DNA of 64,000 nucleotides from contig NZ_SIHO01000001.1 in NCBI RefSeq assembly GCF_004681125.1, forward strand, positions 62,001-126,000, given 5' to 3'. This document shows, piece by piece, positions 35,806 through 45,944 of this stretch. The translations under genes and the position numbers were made by a program. Positions within the stretch are counted from its first letter, which is position 1. Every line of letters begins with the position of its first letter. Below the pieces are notes generated by a model that did not search any database, had not been told where the DNA came from, and saw only the letters and a list, made by a program, of their open reading frames with translations. Origin of the DNA: Glacieibacterium arshaanense. GTDB taxonomy: Bacteria; Pseudomonadota; Alphaproteobacteria; Sphingomonadales; Sphingomonadaceae.

Positions 35806-36756
35806 ATGTCGAAGAAGAAGACCAAGTCGCACAAGCACGACAAGGCGGCAAAGGCCGATCTGCCGGTGCCGACGCCGCCGGTCATCGGCGCGTACAATGA
35901 CGGCACGCCGTTCGACCAGATACAGTTTCTCGAGGCCAAGCTCATCCTCAAGCCTGACCGCTTCACCTCGGTGAAGGCGTTCCGGCAGTTCGACCGGCTG
36001 GTGGCGAAAGTCGCCAAGGCGAGTGGCGTCGGCTACACGCCCAACCCCAAGGCGCCCGAGCGCCCCGAAATCCGCGAAATCACCTTTTACGACACACCCG
36101 ATTTCCGCCTCTACAATGCCGCCTTCATCCTGCGGCGACGCATCGCCTATGTCGACGGCTTCGCCACTGGCGACCCCGAACTCGTCGGCAAGTTCCGCCA
36201 CACCGACGAAGCGACCGCGATGAAGGTCGACATGCGCCCGAAGATCGAGGGCAATTACGAAATCAAGTTCAAGGCCGAGATGCTGCCGCGCAAGGAAGGA
36301 CCCGGCGGCTACCGGTTGCTTTATTCGCACAACTGCCAGTTCGGCCAGAGCCAGTGGCATAGCGCGGAGCGGACCACCGCAGTGGCGCTGAACCATGCGT
36401 TTCCGGCGCTGGCGAAGCTCAAATTGCCCAAGGAAAGCCATGTCAGCCTGGTCAACGAAGGTATTGTCGAGGAAATCATGTTGCCGCTCGGCATCCTCGA
36501 TTTCGGCGGTGGCCGCACCGCCAAGACCGACATCAGCCTGTGGCGGACGCGCGGCGAGCACAAGTCGCTGGTCGGCGAATTTTCGTTCCAGATGAAGTTC
36601 GACCGCAAGGAAGCTGTGGCCACCGAACAGCGCAAGCGTGTCGTGGAATTCTACGTGTCGTTGCAGCATGCCGTCGAGGAATGGCTCGCATTCGGCGTCA
36701 CCAAGACCGCGATGGTTTACCGTCTGCGCGGCAATCCGCCCGCCAGCCACGAATGA
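35806..36756 (+). CDS. Uncharacterised protein with a CYTH-like fold pattern
   Basis: The 316-residue protein has a very basic lead (MSKKKTKSHKHDKAAKAD). EITFYDTPDFRLYNAAFILRRRIAYVDG follows near residue 85; this is close to the CYTH/triphosphate-tunnel phrase in which a YYDTPD turn is followed by a strand of alternating basic residues. Later strands (VGKFRHTD, GNYEIKFKAEM, KSLVGEFSFQMKF) add acidic/basic alternation expected of a beta-tunnel. I know no named family for it, so the enzymatic role is unassigned. GGGGAG precedes the start. The stop overlaps the first chromate-transporter gene (ATGA), so the three genes are translated together. Confidence 0.6.
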   Translation: MSKKKTKSHKHDKAAKADLPVPTPPVIGAYNDGTPFDQIQFLEAKLILKPDRFTSVKAFRQFDRLVAKVAKASGVGYTPNPKAPERPEIREITFYDTPDFRLYNAAFILRRRIAYVDGFATGDPELVGKFRHTDEATAMKVDMRPKIEGNYEIKFKAEMLPRKEGPGGYRLLYSHNCQFGQSQWHSAERTTAVALNHAFPALAKLKLPKESHVSLVNEGIVEEIMLPLGILDFGGGRTAKTDISLWRTRGEHKSLVGEFSFQMKFDRKEAVATEQRKRVVEFYVSLQHAVEEWLAFGVTKTAMVYRLRGNPPASHE

Positions 36757-37325
36757 GCGACGCTGCTGTTCCGCCGGCCGCCGCGCCCGTGCCGGTGACG
36801 CTGCTGCGCATCTTCATCGAATTCCTGATCATCGGCGGCACCAGCTTCGGCGGTGTCGTGCCCTATCTGCGCGGCGGGCTGGTGACGCGCACCGGCTGGC
36901 TCGACGACCGCGAATTCGTCGAGATGCTGTCGATCTGCCAGTCGTTGCCGGGGCTCAACGCCACCAACATGGCGGTGCTGGTCGGGCAGAAACTGCGCGG
37001 GCCGCTCGGCGCTCTGGTGGCGATTGTCGCGATGTGCCTGCCTGGTGCGCTGCTGATGTATATCGTCGGGATTTTCTACCGCCAGCATGGCGACCATGCG
37101 GCGGTGACCGGTGCGCTCAAGGGTGTGGCCGCCGCCGCCGTCGGGCTGATCCTGTCGACGGTGGTGCAGCTCGGCAAGAAGTCGCTCGATAGCAGCGCCG
37201 ATTTCATCTTCGTCGTGGTGACCGTCGTCGCGGTGATGGGCTTTCATGTCTCGGTGCCGGTGGCGCTGCTCGGCGTCGGCGCGGCGGCGATCCTGTGGCA
37301 CAGGCCGAAAGCGCCAACGCCATGA
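36753..37325 (+). CDS. Chromate transporter family protein, first half (short-chain CHR)
   Basis: The 190-residue membrane protein has the CHR domain motifs FLIIGGTSFGGVVPYLRGGLVTRTGWLDDREFVEMLSICQSLPGLNATNMAVLVG. Compare the canonical FGG-x-A/V and W-x-D-x-x-F-x-x-x-x-x-x-x-x-PGP patterns; here PGL replaces PGP. It contains about five to six helices. With the next gene it forms a heteromeric pair corresponding to the two halves of ChrA. The family exports chromate in some bacteria, but many short-chain pairs have no proven substrate. Its stop overlaps the next start (ATGA). Confidence 0.88.
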   Translation: MSDAAVPPAAAPVPVTLLRIFIEFLIIGGTSFGGVVPYLRGGLVTRTGWLDDREFVEMLSICQSLPGLNATNMAVLVGQKLRGPLGALVAIVAMCLPGALLMYIVGIFYRQHGDHAAVTGALKGVAAAAVGLILSTVVQLGKKSLDSSADFIFVVVTVVAVMGFHVSVPVALLGVGAAAILWHRPKAPTP

Positions 37326-37843
37326 GCGAAATTCCGGCACTCGCCCGGGTATTTTCCTATCTGTCGCTGCTCACCGTCGGCGGCGGCATGGCGGCGTTTC
37401 CCGAGCTTCAGGACCAAGCGGTCCACGTCCACGGCTGGCTGACCGACAAGCAGCTCATCCACCTCTATTCGGTCGGCCAGCTGGCGCCGGGGCCGAACAT
37501 GATGATGATCGTCGCGATCGGCCAATGGGCCGGCGGGCTGGCCGGGGCGCTGGTTGTGCTCGCCGCGTTCTTCGGACCGACGGCGGTGCTTGCCTACGGC
37601 GTCGCTGCGGTATGGAAGCGCCTCGAAAGCTGGCCGTGGCGCACGTCGATCCAGAAGGGCCTGGCACCGGTGTCGATCGGGCTGTTGCTGGCGGGCGGGC
37701 TGACGATGGCCAAGGGCGCCGTGACCGGCACGCTGACCGCCACGGTGGCGACGGTGGTGCTGATCATATTGCTGCGCTTCAAGGTCAATCCGGCGCTGCT
37801 GGTGATCGGCGGTGGCGCATTCGGCTTCCTGGTCATGCAGTGA
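37322..37843 (+). CDS. Chromate transporter family protein, second half (short-chain CHR)
   Basis: The 173-residue partner repeats the CHR domain: FSYLSLLTVGGGMAAFPELQ, then HGWLTDKQLIHLYSVGQLAPGPNMMMIVAIGQWAGGLAGALV. It keeps the PGP motif missing from the first half. Five or six helices are predicted. The ATG at 37322 overlaps the upstream stop, so a GTG at 37295 is less likely. The pair lies behind the CYTH-like gene. Confidence 0.9.
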   Translation: MSEIPALARVFSYLSLLTVGGGMAAFPELQDQAVHVHGWLTDKQLIHLYSVGQLAPGPNMMMIVAIGQWAGGLAGALVVLAAFFGPTAVLAYGVAAVWKRLESWPWRTSIQKGLAPVSIGLLLAGGLTMAKGAVTGTLTATVATVVLIILLRFKVNPALLVIGGGAFGFLVMQ

Positions 37844-37988
37844 CCGCCGACGGGCGCCGTGCCAGCGGTCTGCGGCGTCGGCTCGCCGCGATTGGCGGTC
37901 AACAAGTCTTGACCGTAAACACCGGCCCGTCCACAACCGCCCGACTATCTTCGACTTTGGACCCCGTACAGGCGAACCGGCATTTTTG

Positions 37989-38234
37989 ATGAGCGACGCA
38001 CCCGACCCACTCGCCAACCTGAGTTTCGAAGCCGCGTTGGCGCGGCTCGAAGCCATCGTCCACAAGCTCGAGGCGGGCGACGCCAGCCTTGAGGAATCGA
38101 TTGCCATCTACACCGAAGGCCAGGCGCTCAAGAAGCATTGCGAGGACAAGCTCGCCGGTGCGACGGCGCGTATCGAAGCCATCCAGCTCGGCGCCGACGG
38201 CGCGCCGGTTGCCACCAAGCCCTTTGACGCATGA
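37989..38234 (+). CDS. xseB: Exodeoxyribonuclease VII small subunit
   Basis: The 81-residue protein has the XseB pattern LSFEAALARLEAIVHKLEAGDASLEESIAIYTEGQALKKHCEDKL (in part), two helices that bind the XseA large subunit. ExoVII degrades single-stranded DNA from both ends. The gene overlaps ispA (ATGA), the usual xseB-ispA arrangement of Proteobacteria. The 145 bp upstream contain no feature I can name. Confidence 0.95.
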   Translation: MSDAPDPLANLSFEAALARLEAIVHKLEAGDASLEESIAIYTEGQALKKHCEDKLAGATARIEAIQLGADGAPVATKPFDA

Positions 38235-39148
38235 TGTCGGATCAGGATCGCGTGCACGCCTCACTCAGCCTAAAGCCCGCGCTCGATGCCATTGGCACGG
38301 CGATCGATCAGCGTTTCGACCGGTTGCTGCCGCTGCCCGATGACGGGCGCCGCCGGCTGTTCGAAGCGATGCGCCACGCCGTCATCGGCGGCGGCAAGCG
38401 CATGCGGCCATTGCTCGTGGTTGCGGCGTGCGACCTGTTCCATGTCGACCGCGAACGCGCACTGCGCGTCGCCATCGCGATCGAGGCGGTGCATTGCTAC
38501 AGCCTCATCCACGACGATCTGCCATGCATGGACGATGACGATCTGCGCCGCGGCAAGCCGACGGTGCACAAGGCATTCGACGAAGCGACCGCGGTGCTGG
38601 CGGGCGATTCGCTGCACGCGCTGGCGTTCGAAGTGCTCGCCGACGAAGCCACCCACGAAGACCCGTTCGTGCGTTCCGAACTGGTGCTCGAACTGGCCCG
38701 CGCCAGCGGCCCGAGCGGCATGGCCGGCGGTCAGATGATGGATCTGGCGGCGGAAAGCCAGGTTTTCGACCTCGCCGCAACCACGCGCCTGCAACAGCTC
38801 AAGACCGGCGCGCTGATCAGCTTCTGCCTCGATGCCGGGGCGATCATGGGCCGCGTCGGTGACGCCCAGCGCACCAAGCTGCGCGGCTATGCGCACGACC
38901 TGGGGCTGGCGTTCCAGATTGCCGACGACCTGCTCGATGTCGAAGGCAGCTCGGCGAAAACCGGCAAGGCGGTGCAGAAGGATGCGGCAGCGGGCAAGGC
39001 GACGTTCGTGTCGCTGCTCGGTGTCGAGCGCGCCCGCACGCAGGCCGAAATGCTGATCGATCAGGCGATCGGCCATCTGCACAGCTTCGGCGCCGAAGCG
39101 GACCTGCTGCGCGCCATCGCGCGCTTCGCGATCGAGCGCGACCGCTAA
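38231..39148 (+). CDS. ispA: Farnesyl diphosphate synthase
   Basis: The 305-residue prenyltransferase condenses IPP with DMAPP and GPP to make farnesyl diphosphate for quinones, hopanoids, carotenoids and undecaprenyl phosphate. The first Asp-rich motif is DDLPCMDDDD starting at residue 95, the second is FQIADDLLDVEG. The GGKRMRPLL substrate motif and GQMMDLAAE are also present. The small residues before the first motif fit a C15 product. dxs, frequently the next gene, is absent; coaD follows instead. Confidence 0.95.
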   Translation: MMSDQDRVHASLSLKPALDAIGTAIDQRFDRLLPLPDDGRRRLFEAMRHAVIGGGKRMRPLLVVAACDLFHVDRERALRVAIAIEAVHCYSLIHDDLPCMDDDDLRRGKPTVHKAFDEATAVLAGDSLHALAFEVLADEATHEDPFVRSELVLELARASGPSGMAGGQMMDLAAESQVFDLAATTRLQQLKTGALISFCLDAGAIMGRVGDAQRTKLRGYAHDLGLAFQIADDLLDVEGSSAKTGKAVQKDAAAGKATFVSLLGVERARTQAEMLIDQAIGHLHSFGAEADLLRAIARFAIERDR

Positions 39149-39171
39149 AAATTTCGAACAGGGGTTTGGCA

Positions 39172-39675
39172 ATGGCAATGCGCATTGGGGTCTATCCGGG
39201 GACGTTTGACCCGCTGACTTTGGGCCATATGGACATCATCCGGCGCGGCGCACGGCTGGTCGACCGGCTGGTCATCGGCGTGGCGACCAACCCGTCGAAG
39301 TCACCGATGTTCACACTCGCCGAGCGCAAGGCGCAGGTGGGCCGCGAAGTCGCCGATCTGCCGGGTGTCGAAGTCGTCGAATTCGATGAACTGCTGATGT
39401 CGTTCGCCGAACGGCTGGGCGCGACGGTCATCGTGCGCGGGCTGCGCGGTGCGGGCGACTTCGAGTATGAGTTCCAGATGACGGGGATGAATCGCGCACT
39501 CAATGACGATATCGAGCAGCTGTTCCTGATGGCCGATGTCGCGCTGCAGCCGATCGCGTCGAAGCTGGTCAAGGAAATCGCGCTGTACGACGGCGATATC
39601 CGCAAGTTCGTGCCGCCGCGCATCGCCGATGAGGTTGTGGCGCGTGTCGTCGAGATGCGGACACCGCGCGGCTGA
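39172..39675 (+). CDS. coaD: Phosphopantetheine adenylyltransferase
   Basis: The 167-residue nucleotidyltransferase makes dephospho-CoA from 4'-phosphopantetheine and ATP. The opening RIGVYPGTFDPLTLGHMDII holds the T/H-x-G-H motif (T16-L-G18-H19). VIVRGLRGAGDFEYEFQM and the C-terminal KEIALYDGDIRKFVPP are further family marks. Three possible starts lie close together (TTG 39166, ATG 39172, ATG 39178); 39172 has AGGGG at a good distance. Confidence 0.95.
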   Translation: MAMRIGVYPGTFDPLTLGHMDIIRRGARLVDRLVIGVATNPSKSPMFTLAERKAQVGREVADLPGVEVVEFDELLMSFAERLGATVIVRGLRGAGDFEYEFQMTGMNRALNDDIEQLFLMADVALQPIASKLVKEIALYDGDIRKFVPPRIADEVVARVVEMRTPRG

Positions 39676-39784
39676 GGTTTGCAGCACGATTGAGCCGGCG
39701 GCACGCAACAGTGCGTGACGTTCAGCGCCGTGACAGCTACAAGCTGGCATTGACACAAATTGGCTCGATTTGCGGAGAGTAGTG

Positions 39785-40567
39785 ATGACCAGGCGAATTC
39801 CGGCACTGTGGCTGGCCGTGGCCGGCGTGCTGGTGGCACCGCTGTTGTCCGCCCCGCTGCTGGCGCAAAGCCGTGGCAAGGAAGAGGCGCCGATTTCGCC
39901 CGCCGCAACCGCTGCTGTCGAAAAGGCCGCCAAGGCGAAGGCCGCCGAAACGGCGCCGGTGCCGGCTGCGGTGCCGGCGGCGTCCGACCTCGACAACACC
40001 TGGCTGCTCGACCTGTCGACGGGCGGCCGCGTTACCATCGTGCTGCGCCCCGATGTGGCGCCCGAACACGTGGCGCGCATCAAGACGCTGACGCGCGAAG
40101 GCTTCTACAATGGCACGGTGTTCCACCGCGTCATCGAAGGCTTTATGGCGCAGGGCGGCGACCCGACGGGCACCGGCACCGGTGGTTCGAAGCTGCCCAA
40201 TCTGAAGCCTGAATTCAGCGATCTGCCGCATGTCCGTGGCGCCGTTTCGATGGCACGCGCGCAGGAAAAGGACAGCGCCAACAGCCAGTTCTTCATCATC
40301 CTGTTGCCGACGATGAAGCTCGATCACAACTACACGATCTTCGGCCGCGTCACCGGCGGCATGGAGTTCGTCGACAAGATTGCGCCGGGCGAGCCGCCGG
40401 CCGACCCGTCGAAAATCATCCAGGCATCGATGGCATCCGACCATAAGCCGCCGCCGGCGCCGCAGTCGACGATTCCCAGCGCCGCCAAGCTTGGCATTCC
40501 GTCGCTGTTCGAAACGCCCCAGAAGCCCGCAGCACCTCCGGCTGCTGCAACGCCGCCGAAGAAATAG
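39785..40567 (+). CDS. Exported cyclophilin-type peptidyl-prolyl isomerase
   Basis: The 260-residue protein has an N-terminal signal peptide (about residues 1-27), an Ala/Lys/Pro linker, then a cyclophilin domain (about 70-220). The domain shows LTREGFYNGTVFHRVIEGFMAQGGDPTGTGTGG and SMARAQEKDSANSQFFIILLP with active-site Arg and Phe. The C terminus is Pro/Ala/Lys rich. It would speed proline isomerisation during folding of exported or outer-membrane proteins. GGAG precedes the ATG. The queA gene starts nine bases after its stop, so they may be co-transcribed. Confidence 0.92.
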   Translation: MTRRIPALWLAVAGVLVAPLLSAPLLAQSRGKEEAPISPAATAAVEKAAKAKAAETAPVPAAVPAASDLDNTWLLDLSTGGRVTIVLRPDVAPEHVARIKTLTREGFYNGTVFHRVIEGFMAQGGDPTGTGTGGSKLPNLKPEFSDLPHVRGAVSMARAQEKDSANSQFFIILLPTMKLDHNYTIFGRVTGGMEFVDKIAPGEPPADPSKIIQASMASDHKPPPAPQSTIPSAAKLGIPSLFETPQKPAAPPAAATPPKK

Positions 40568-40576
40568 GCAGGCCCG

Positions 40577-41602
40577 TTGCGCGTTTCCGATTTCGATTTT
40601 GACCTGCCAACCGAGCGCATAGCGCTGCGGCCGGTGTCACCGCGCGACGCGTCGCGGTTGCTGATGGTGACGCAGGGCGGCCTTGCCGACAAGATGTTCG
40701 CCGACCTGCCGAAGCTGCTGCGCGCCGGCGACCTGCTGGTGTTTAACGATACCCGCGTGCTGCCTGCACAGCTGGCGGGGATGAAGTTCAACGCCAAGAT
40801 CCGCGTGACGCTGCACAAGCGTATCGAGCCGCGGCGCTGGTGGAGCTTTGTCAAGAACGCCAAGCGCCTGAAGCCCGATGATCGCGTCGATTTCGGCCAT
40901 GGCTTGACCGGCGTTGCCGAAGCGCGCGACCCGCGCGACGGCAGCATATTGTGGCATTTCGAAAGTGCGCTGCCGATCGAGGAAGCGCTGATGGCAGCGG
41001 GGCAGATGCCGTTGCCGCCGTATATTTCGTCGAAGCGCAATGTCGATGCACAGGACCTCGATGATTACCAGACGGTATTCGGCGACAAGCTCGGTGCGGT
41101 CGCGGCGCCGACCGCCGGGCTGCATTTCACGCCCGAGCTATTGGCCGCGCTTGATGCGGCGGGCATCGAGCGCCGCACCGTGACGTTGCACGTCGGCGCC
41201 GGCACATTCCAGCCGGTCAAGGTCGATGACACCGACCAGCACATGATGCACGCCGAATGGGGCCAGATCGACGCCGCCACGGCCGCCGCCATTCGCGCCG
41301 CCAAGGACGAAGGCCGCCGCGTCATCGCGGTCGGCACGACGTCGGCACGGCTGCTCGAAAGCGCCTGGACCCCCGAAGGCGTGCAAGCCTTCAGCGCCGA
41401 CACGCGCATCTTCATCACGCCGGGGTTCCGCTTCGCGGTCGTCGACGGGCTGCTCACCAACTTCCACCTGCCCAAATCGACGCTGTTCATGCTGGTCAGC
41501 GCGCTGATGGGGCTCGACACGATGAAGGCGGCTTACGCGCACGCGGTGGCCAACGACTATCGCTTCTACAGCTACGGCGACGCGAGTTTGCTGCTGCCGT
41601 GA
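40577..41602 (+). CDS. queA: S-adenosylmethionine:tRNA ribosyltransferase-isomerase
   Basis: The 341-residue enzyme transfers and isomerises the ribosyl part of SAM onto 7-aminomethyl-deazaguanine in tRNA, making epoxyqueuosine. Signatures: [25 protein letters not shown] at the N terminus, [37 protein letters not shown] and [18 protein letters not shown]. The best start is a TTG at 40577 that gives the usual [11 protein letters not shown] beginning; there is no suitable ATG. Its stop overlaps the GTG start of the next gene. With tgt downstream it makes a queuosine unit. Confidence 0.95.
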   Translation: MRVSDFDFDLPTERIALRPVSPRDASRLLMVTQGGLADKMFADLPKLLRAGDLLVFNDTRVLPAQLAGMKFNAKIRVTLHKRIEPRRWWSFVKNAKRLKPDDRVDFGHGLTGVAEARDPRDGSILWHFESALPIEEALMAAGQMPLPPYISSKRNVDAQDLDDYQTVFGDKLGAVAAPTAGLHFTPELLAALDAAGIERRTVTLHVGAGTFQPVKVDDTDQHMMHAEWGQIDAATAAAIRAAKDEGRRVIAVGTTSARLLESAWTPEGVQAFSADTRIFITPGFRFAVVDGLLTNFHLPKSTLFMLVSALMGLDTMKAAYAHAVANDYRFYSYGDASLLLP

Positions 41603-42087
41603 CGTGGTCGGCGTCGTTTGCGCCACACGTCGATCCCGGCACGCGGCTGCTGATTGTCGGCAGCCTGCCCGGACGCGAGTCACTGGCGCGCCAGCAATAT
41701 TATGCGCACCCGCGCAACCAGTTCTGGGCGCTGGTCGGGGCGGTGATCGGCGTTGAGCTTGCGGCGATGGCTTATCCCGATCGGCTTGCCGCATTGGCTC
41801 GCCACCATATCGGGCTTTGGGACGTCGTCGCCTCGGCATCGCGTGTCGGCAGCCTCGACAGCGCCATTCGCGACCATCAGCCCAATGACCTCGCGGCACT
41901 GGCCGGGTCATTGCCGGCGTTGCGCGGTGTCGGCTTCAATGGCGCAGCGGCATTCAAGCTCGGCGCGCCCGCGGTGGCTGCCGCCGGCATTGCGGTGGTG
42001 GCGTTGCCGTCGTCGAGCCCGGCACATGCTGCGATGCCGCTGGCCGCCAAGCGCGCGAGATGGCTGCAGCTTGCAGCATGGTTGTGA
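41599..42087 (+). CDS. DNA-deoxyinosine (hypoxanthine-DNA) glycosylase
   Basis: The 162-residue protein belongs to the UDG superfamily. [35 protein letters not shown] contains the family-6-like motif GSLPG and the HPRNQFW segment typical of hypoxanthine-DNA glycosylases (UDG family 6). LPSSSPAHA is the second active-site loop. It would excise deoxyinosine arising from adenine deamination. It starts with GTG at 41599, overlapping the queA stop (GTGA), and lies between queA and tgt. This order recurs in sphingomonads as far as I know, but the reason for it is unclear. Confidence 0.85.
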   Translation: MTWSASFAPHVDPGTRLLIVGSLPGRESLARQQYYAHPRNQFWALVGAVIGVELAAMAYPDRLAALARHHIGLWDVVASASRVGSLDSAIRDHQPNDLAALAGSLPALRGVGFNGAAAFKLGAPAVAAAGIAVVALPSSSPAHAAMPLAAKRARWLQLAAWL

Positions 42088-43263
<1,176 letters not shown>

Positions 43264-43293
43264 GCGCCAATGTGGTCAGTCTTTACGGGTGTA

Positions 43294-43385
43294 GAGCCTC
43301 CGGCGGGCAGGGCCGCAGGCCCTGCACCCAACTATTTGGCGCTCTTCAATCGGGTGCAGGCCTCAGGCCTGCCCGCCGGAGGCTC
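43294..43385. repeat. Paired palindromic repeat family A, copy 5
   Basis: Left arm 43294-43329 has core agggccgcaggccct; right arm 43352-43385 has core aggcctcaggcct. The spacer contains ggcgctcttcaat, as in copies 2 and 8. It lies between two convergent genes, eight bases from the enoyl-CoA hydratase stop. Confidence 0.9.
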
Positions 43386-43392
43386 TTCCGTC

Positions 43393-44202
43393 TTACTTGC
43401 CGGTGAAAACCGCCGGCCGCTTCTGCAGGAACGCCGTCACGCCCTCGGCAAAGTCGGCGGTGCGGCCGGCCTTGAGCTGGTTGTGGCGCTCGACCATCAG
43501 GCCTTCGGTGAGCGTCACGTCCATGCAGGCGCGGATGCCGGCGCGGATGAGTGCGTAGGACTGCGTCGGGCCCTTGGCGAGCTTGGCGGCGAGCGCGTTG
43601 GCGGTGTCCATCAGCGCTTCGTCATCGACGACCTGGTAGATCATGCCCCAGTCGGCGGCGGTTTCGGCCTTGATGCGCTCACCGAGCATCATCATCGCCT
43701 GGGCGCGGGCCTTGCCGGCGAGGCGCGGCAGCAGCCAAGTCGAGCCGACGTCGGGGACGAGGCCGATGTTGACGAAGGCTTGCAGGAAATAGGCCGACTT
43801 GGCGGCGATGACGATGTCACCGGCGAGCGCGTACGAGCAGCCGGCGCCGGCGGCAGCGCCGTTGACGGCGGTGATGAACGGCACGGGCAGCGAGAACAGT
43901 CGCTCCATCAGCGGGTTGAAGTGCGTTTCGAGCACCTTGCCGGCGTCGGGTGCGCTGCGCGGCAGCTTGCTCTCCTCGCCGCCACCGGCGCCGCCGCCCG
44001 ACAGGTCGGCGCCGCTGCAGAAGGCGCGGCCGGTCGAGGTCAGCAGCAGTACGCGTGCGGTGCCTTCGTCGCGGACGCGGTCGACGGCGTGGATCATTTC
44101 GGCGATGACGCCGGTGTGCAGGGCGTTGAGCACCTGCGGGCGGTTGATGGTCAGCGTCGCGACGCCGTCAACTTCGGTGAAAAGAATGTGTTCGTAGCTC
44201 AT
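43393..44202 (-). CDS. Enoyl-CoA hydratase/isomerase family protein
   Basis: The 269-residue crotonase-fold protein opens MSYEHILFTEVDGVATLTINRP. It has the oxyanion-hole segments GRAFCSGADLSGG and VNGAAAGAGCSYALAGDIVIA, and a catalytic-region GLVPDVGSTWLLPRLAG. The latter fits the PaaG/isomerase-like branch, where Asp replaces one of the paired hydratase glutamates, so both hydratase and isomerase roles are possible. Two inverted repeats precede its start and are likely operators: CGCGATA-gt-TATCGCG at 44240-44255 and GGTTGACGTTTGCGTCAACC at 44268-44287. Confidence 0.9.
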   Translation of the reverse strand: MSYEHILFTEVDGVATLTINRPQVLNALHTGVIAEMIHAVDRVRDEGTARVLLLTSTGRAFCSGADLSGGGAGGGEESKLPRSAPDAGKVLETHFNPLMERLFSLPVPFITAVNGAAAGAGCSYALAGDIVIAAKSAYFLQAFVNIGLVPDVGSTWLLPRLAGKARAQAMMMLGERIKAETAADWGMIYQVVDDEALMDTANALAAKLAKGPTQSYALIRAGIRACMDVTLTEGLMVERHNQLKAGRTADFAEGVTAFLQKRPAVFTGK

Positions 44203-44239
44203 GGTTGGCTCCCCAAGTTCGAGTCTCGGGTTACCTTAG

Positions 44240-44255
44240 CGCGATAGTTATCGCG
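44240..44255. promoter_or_regulatory. Perfect 16-bp palindrome upstream of the enoyl-CoA hydratase
   Basis: CGCGATAGTTATCGCG is a 7-bp inverted repeat around GT, 38-53 bp before the start. It is different in sequence from the LiuR-like site next to it and may be the operator of a TetR- or MarR-type repressor. A GCGATA-type dyad was not seen elsewhere in the window. Confidence 0.5.
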
Positions 44256-44267
44256 AATGCCAGCACT

Positions 44268-44287
44268 GGTTGACGTTTGCGTCAACC
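44268..44287. promoter_or_regulatory. Palindromic operator, LiuR-like, upstream of the enoyl-CoA hydratase
   Basis: GGTTGACGTTTGCGTCAACC is a perfect 8-bp inverted repeat around TTTG, 66-85 bp before the start. Its central 16 bases (44270-44285) match the pattern of sites at 32031, 34630 and 49156. Confidence 0.6.
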
Positions 44288-44295
44288 AATCAGTG

Positions 44296-45837
44296 TTAGA
44301 TGCGCGCCTTGACCGTCATGAACGCCGGCATGCCTTCGGCGCCGAAGCCGACTTCGTTTGACGGCGCATCGTCGCGGTCGTTGCGGCCACGGCCGCGGTC
44401 GTCGCGACCGCGGTTGTCGCGGCCACGATCGTTGCGCGGACGCTCCTCACGGGGGCGTTCCTCACGCGGACGCTCCTCGCGGGGGCGCTCTTCGCGCTGG
44501 CGTGCGGCACGCGGCGCTTCGACGGGCTGCTCGGCTGCGGGGGCTTCGACGGGAGCTTCTGCGACTTCTGCAGCTTCAGCGGTGACGACTTCTGCAGCAG
44601 CGCGGCCCTTGCCGCCACGGCCGCGACGGCGCGGGCCACGGGCAGGGCGTTCGCCGGCGTCGGGTTCTGCAGCAGCAACTTCGGCAGCTTCAGGGGCTGC
44701 CTCGTCAGCGACAACGGCGGCTTCGCTGCCTGTGTAGCGCCGGATGGCGTGCTTGATGAGCTTTTCGACTTCGGCGAGGTTGTCGGCGTCGGCGGGGGTC
44801 ACCAACGTATAGGCGGTGCCGGTGCGGCCGGCGCGACCGGTACGGCCGATGCGGTGGACGTAGTCGTCGGCGTGGTGCGGCACGTCATAGTTGAATACGT
44901 GGGTCACACCCGGCACGTCGAGGCCGCGCGCCGCGACGTCGGAGGCGACGAGAATGGTGATTTCGTCGCTCTTGAAGCGGTCGAGCTCGCGGATGCGGTC
45001 GGACTGGTCCATGTCGCCGTGGATCTGGCCGGCCTTGAAACCGGCGCGCTTGAGCGTGTCGTACAGCTCGCGCACGTCCTTCTTGCGGTTGCAGAAGATG
45101 ATGGCGTTCTTGAGCTCGGGGGCGCGGAGCAAGCTGCGCAGCGCTTCGCGCTTGCCGCGCGGGGACACTTCGACGACGAGCTGGGTGATCAGCGCATTCG
45201 ATTCGGCCGGACGTGCGACTTCGATGACGCGCGGGTCGGTCATGAACCGGTCGGCGAGCTTCTTGATCGGCCCTGGCATCGTTGCCGAAAACAGCAACGT
45301 CTGGCGCGGGCTCGGCAGCTTGGTGCAGATTTCCTCGATATCGGGGATGAAGCCCATGTCGAGCATGCGGTCGGCTTCGTCGATGACCAGCAGGCTGCAC
45401 ATGTTGAGCATGATCTTGCCGCGGCCGAACAGGTCCATCAGCCGGCCGGGGGTGGCGATCAGCACGTCGACACCCTTTTCGAGCGCCGCCATCTGGTCGC
45501 CCATCGACACGCCGCCGATGAGGAGCGCCATCGTCAGCTTGTGATACTTGCCGTATTTGTCGAAATTCTCCGAAACCTGCTGCGCCAGTTCGCGCGTCGG
45601 TTCCAGAATCAGCGAACGCGGCATGCGGGCGCGCGAGCGGCCTTCGGCGAGAATGTCGATCATCGGCAGCACGAAGGAGGCGGTCTTGCCGGTGCCGGTC
45701 TGGGCCACGCCAATGATGTCCTTGCCCATCAGCACCGGCGGGATCGCCTGGCGCTGGATCGGGGTCGGTTCGTTGTAGCCGCTATCATTGACCGCGCGCA
45801 GCAGGTCCTCTGAAAGGCCCAGGGCTTCGAAGCTCAT
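44296..45837 (-). CDS. DEAD-box RNA helicase (RhlE-like) with RG/E-rich tail
   Basis: The 513-residue protein has all core helicase motifs: Q motif with YNEPTPIQRQAIP, motif I AQTGTGKTASF, Ia PTRELAQQ, II VIDEADRMLDMGF, III LFSATMP, V ARGLDVPGV and VI HRIGRTGRAGRTG. The core ends near residue 390. A long low-complexity tail follows: an Ala/Glu/Val region, a GPRRRGRGGKGR patch, four tandem REERP units and RGRDNRGRDDRGRGR repeats. RNA helicases of this type act in ribosome assembly and RNA decay, and basic RG tails bind RNA. AAGGA precedes the start at 45837. A palindromic repeat lies upstream. Confidence 0.93.
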   Translation of the reverse strand: MSFEALGLSEDLLRAVNDSGYNEPTPIQRQAIPPVLMGKDIIGVAQTGTGKTASFVLPMIDILAEGRSRARMPRSLILEPTRELAQQVSENFDKYGKYHKLTMALLIGGVSMGDQMAALEKGVDVLIATPGRLMDLFGRGKIMLNMCSLLVIDEADRMLDMGFIPDIEEICTKLPSPRQTLLFSATMPGPIKKLADRFMTDPRVIEVARPAESNALITQLVVEVSPRGKREALRSLLRAPELKNAIIFCNRKKDVRELYDTLKRAGFKAGQIHGDMDQSDRIRELDRFKSDEITILVASDVAARGLDVPGVTHVFNYDVPHHADDYVHRIGRTGRAGRTGTAYTLVTPADADNLAEVEKLIKHAIRRYTGSEAAVVADEAAPEAAEVAAAEPDAGERPARGPRRRGRGGKGRAAAEVVTAEAAEVAEAPVEAPAAEQPVEAPRAARQREERPREERPREERPREERPRNDRGRDNRGRDDRGRGRNDRDDAPSNEVGFGAEGMPAFMTVKARI

Positions 45838-45944
45838 GAACATCCTTGGAATGCGCGGGTGAAGGTCACGCGCGCTTGGCGCTGCATTGCGCTGCAAATG
45901 CGCGAAAAGTCAAGAAAACAGCGCTTGGGGCGAAATGGGGTGAA

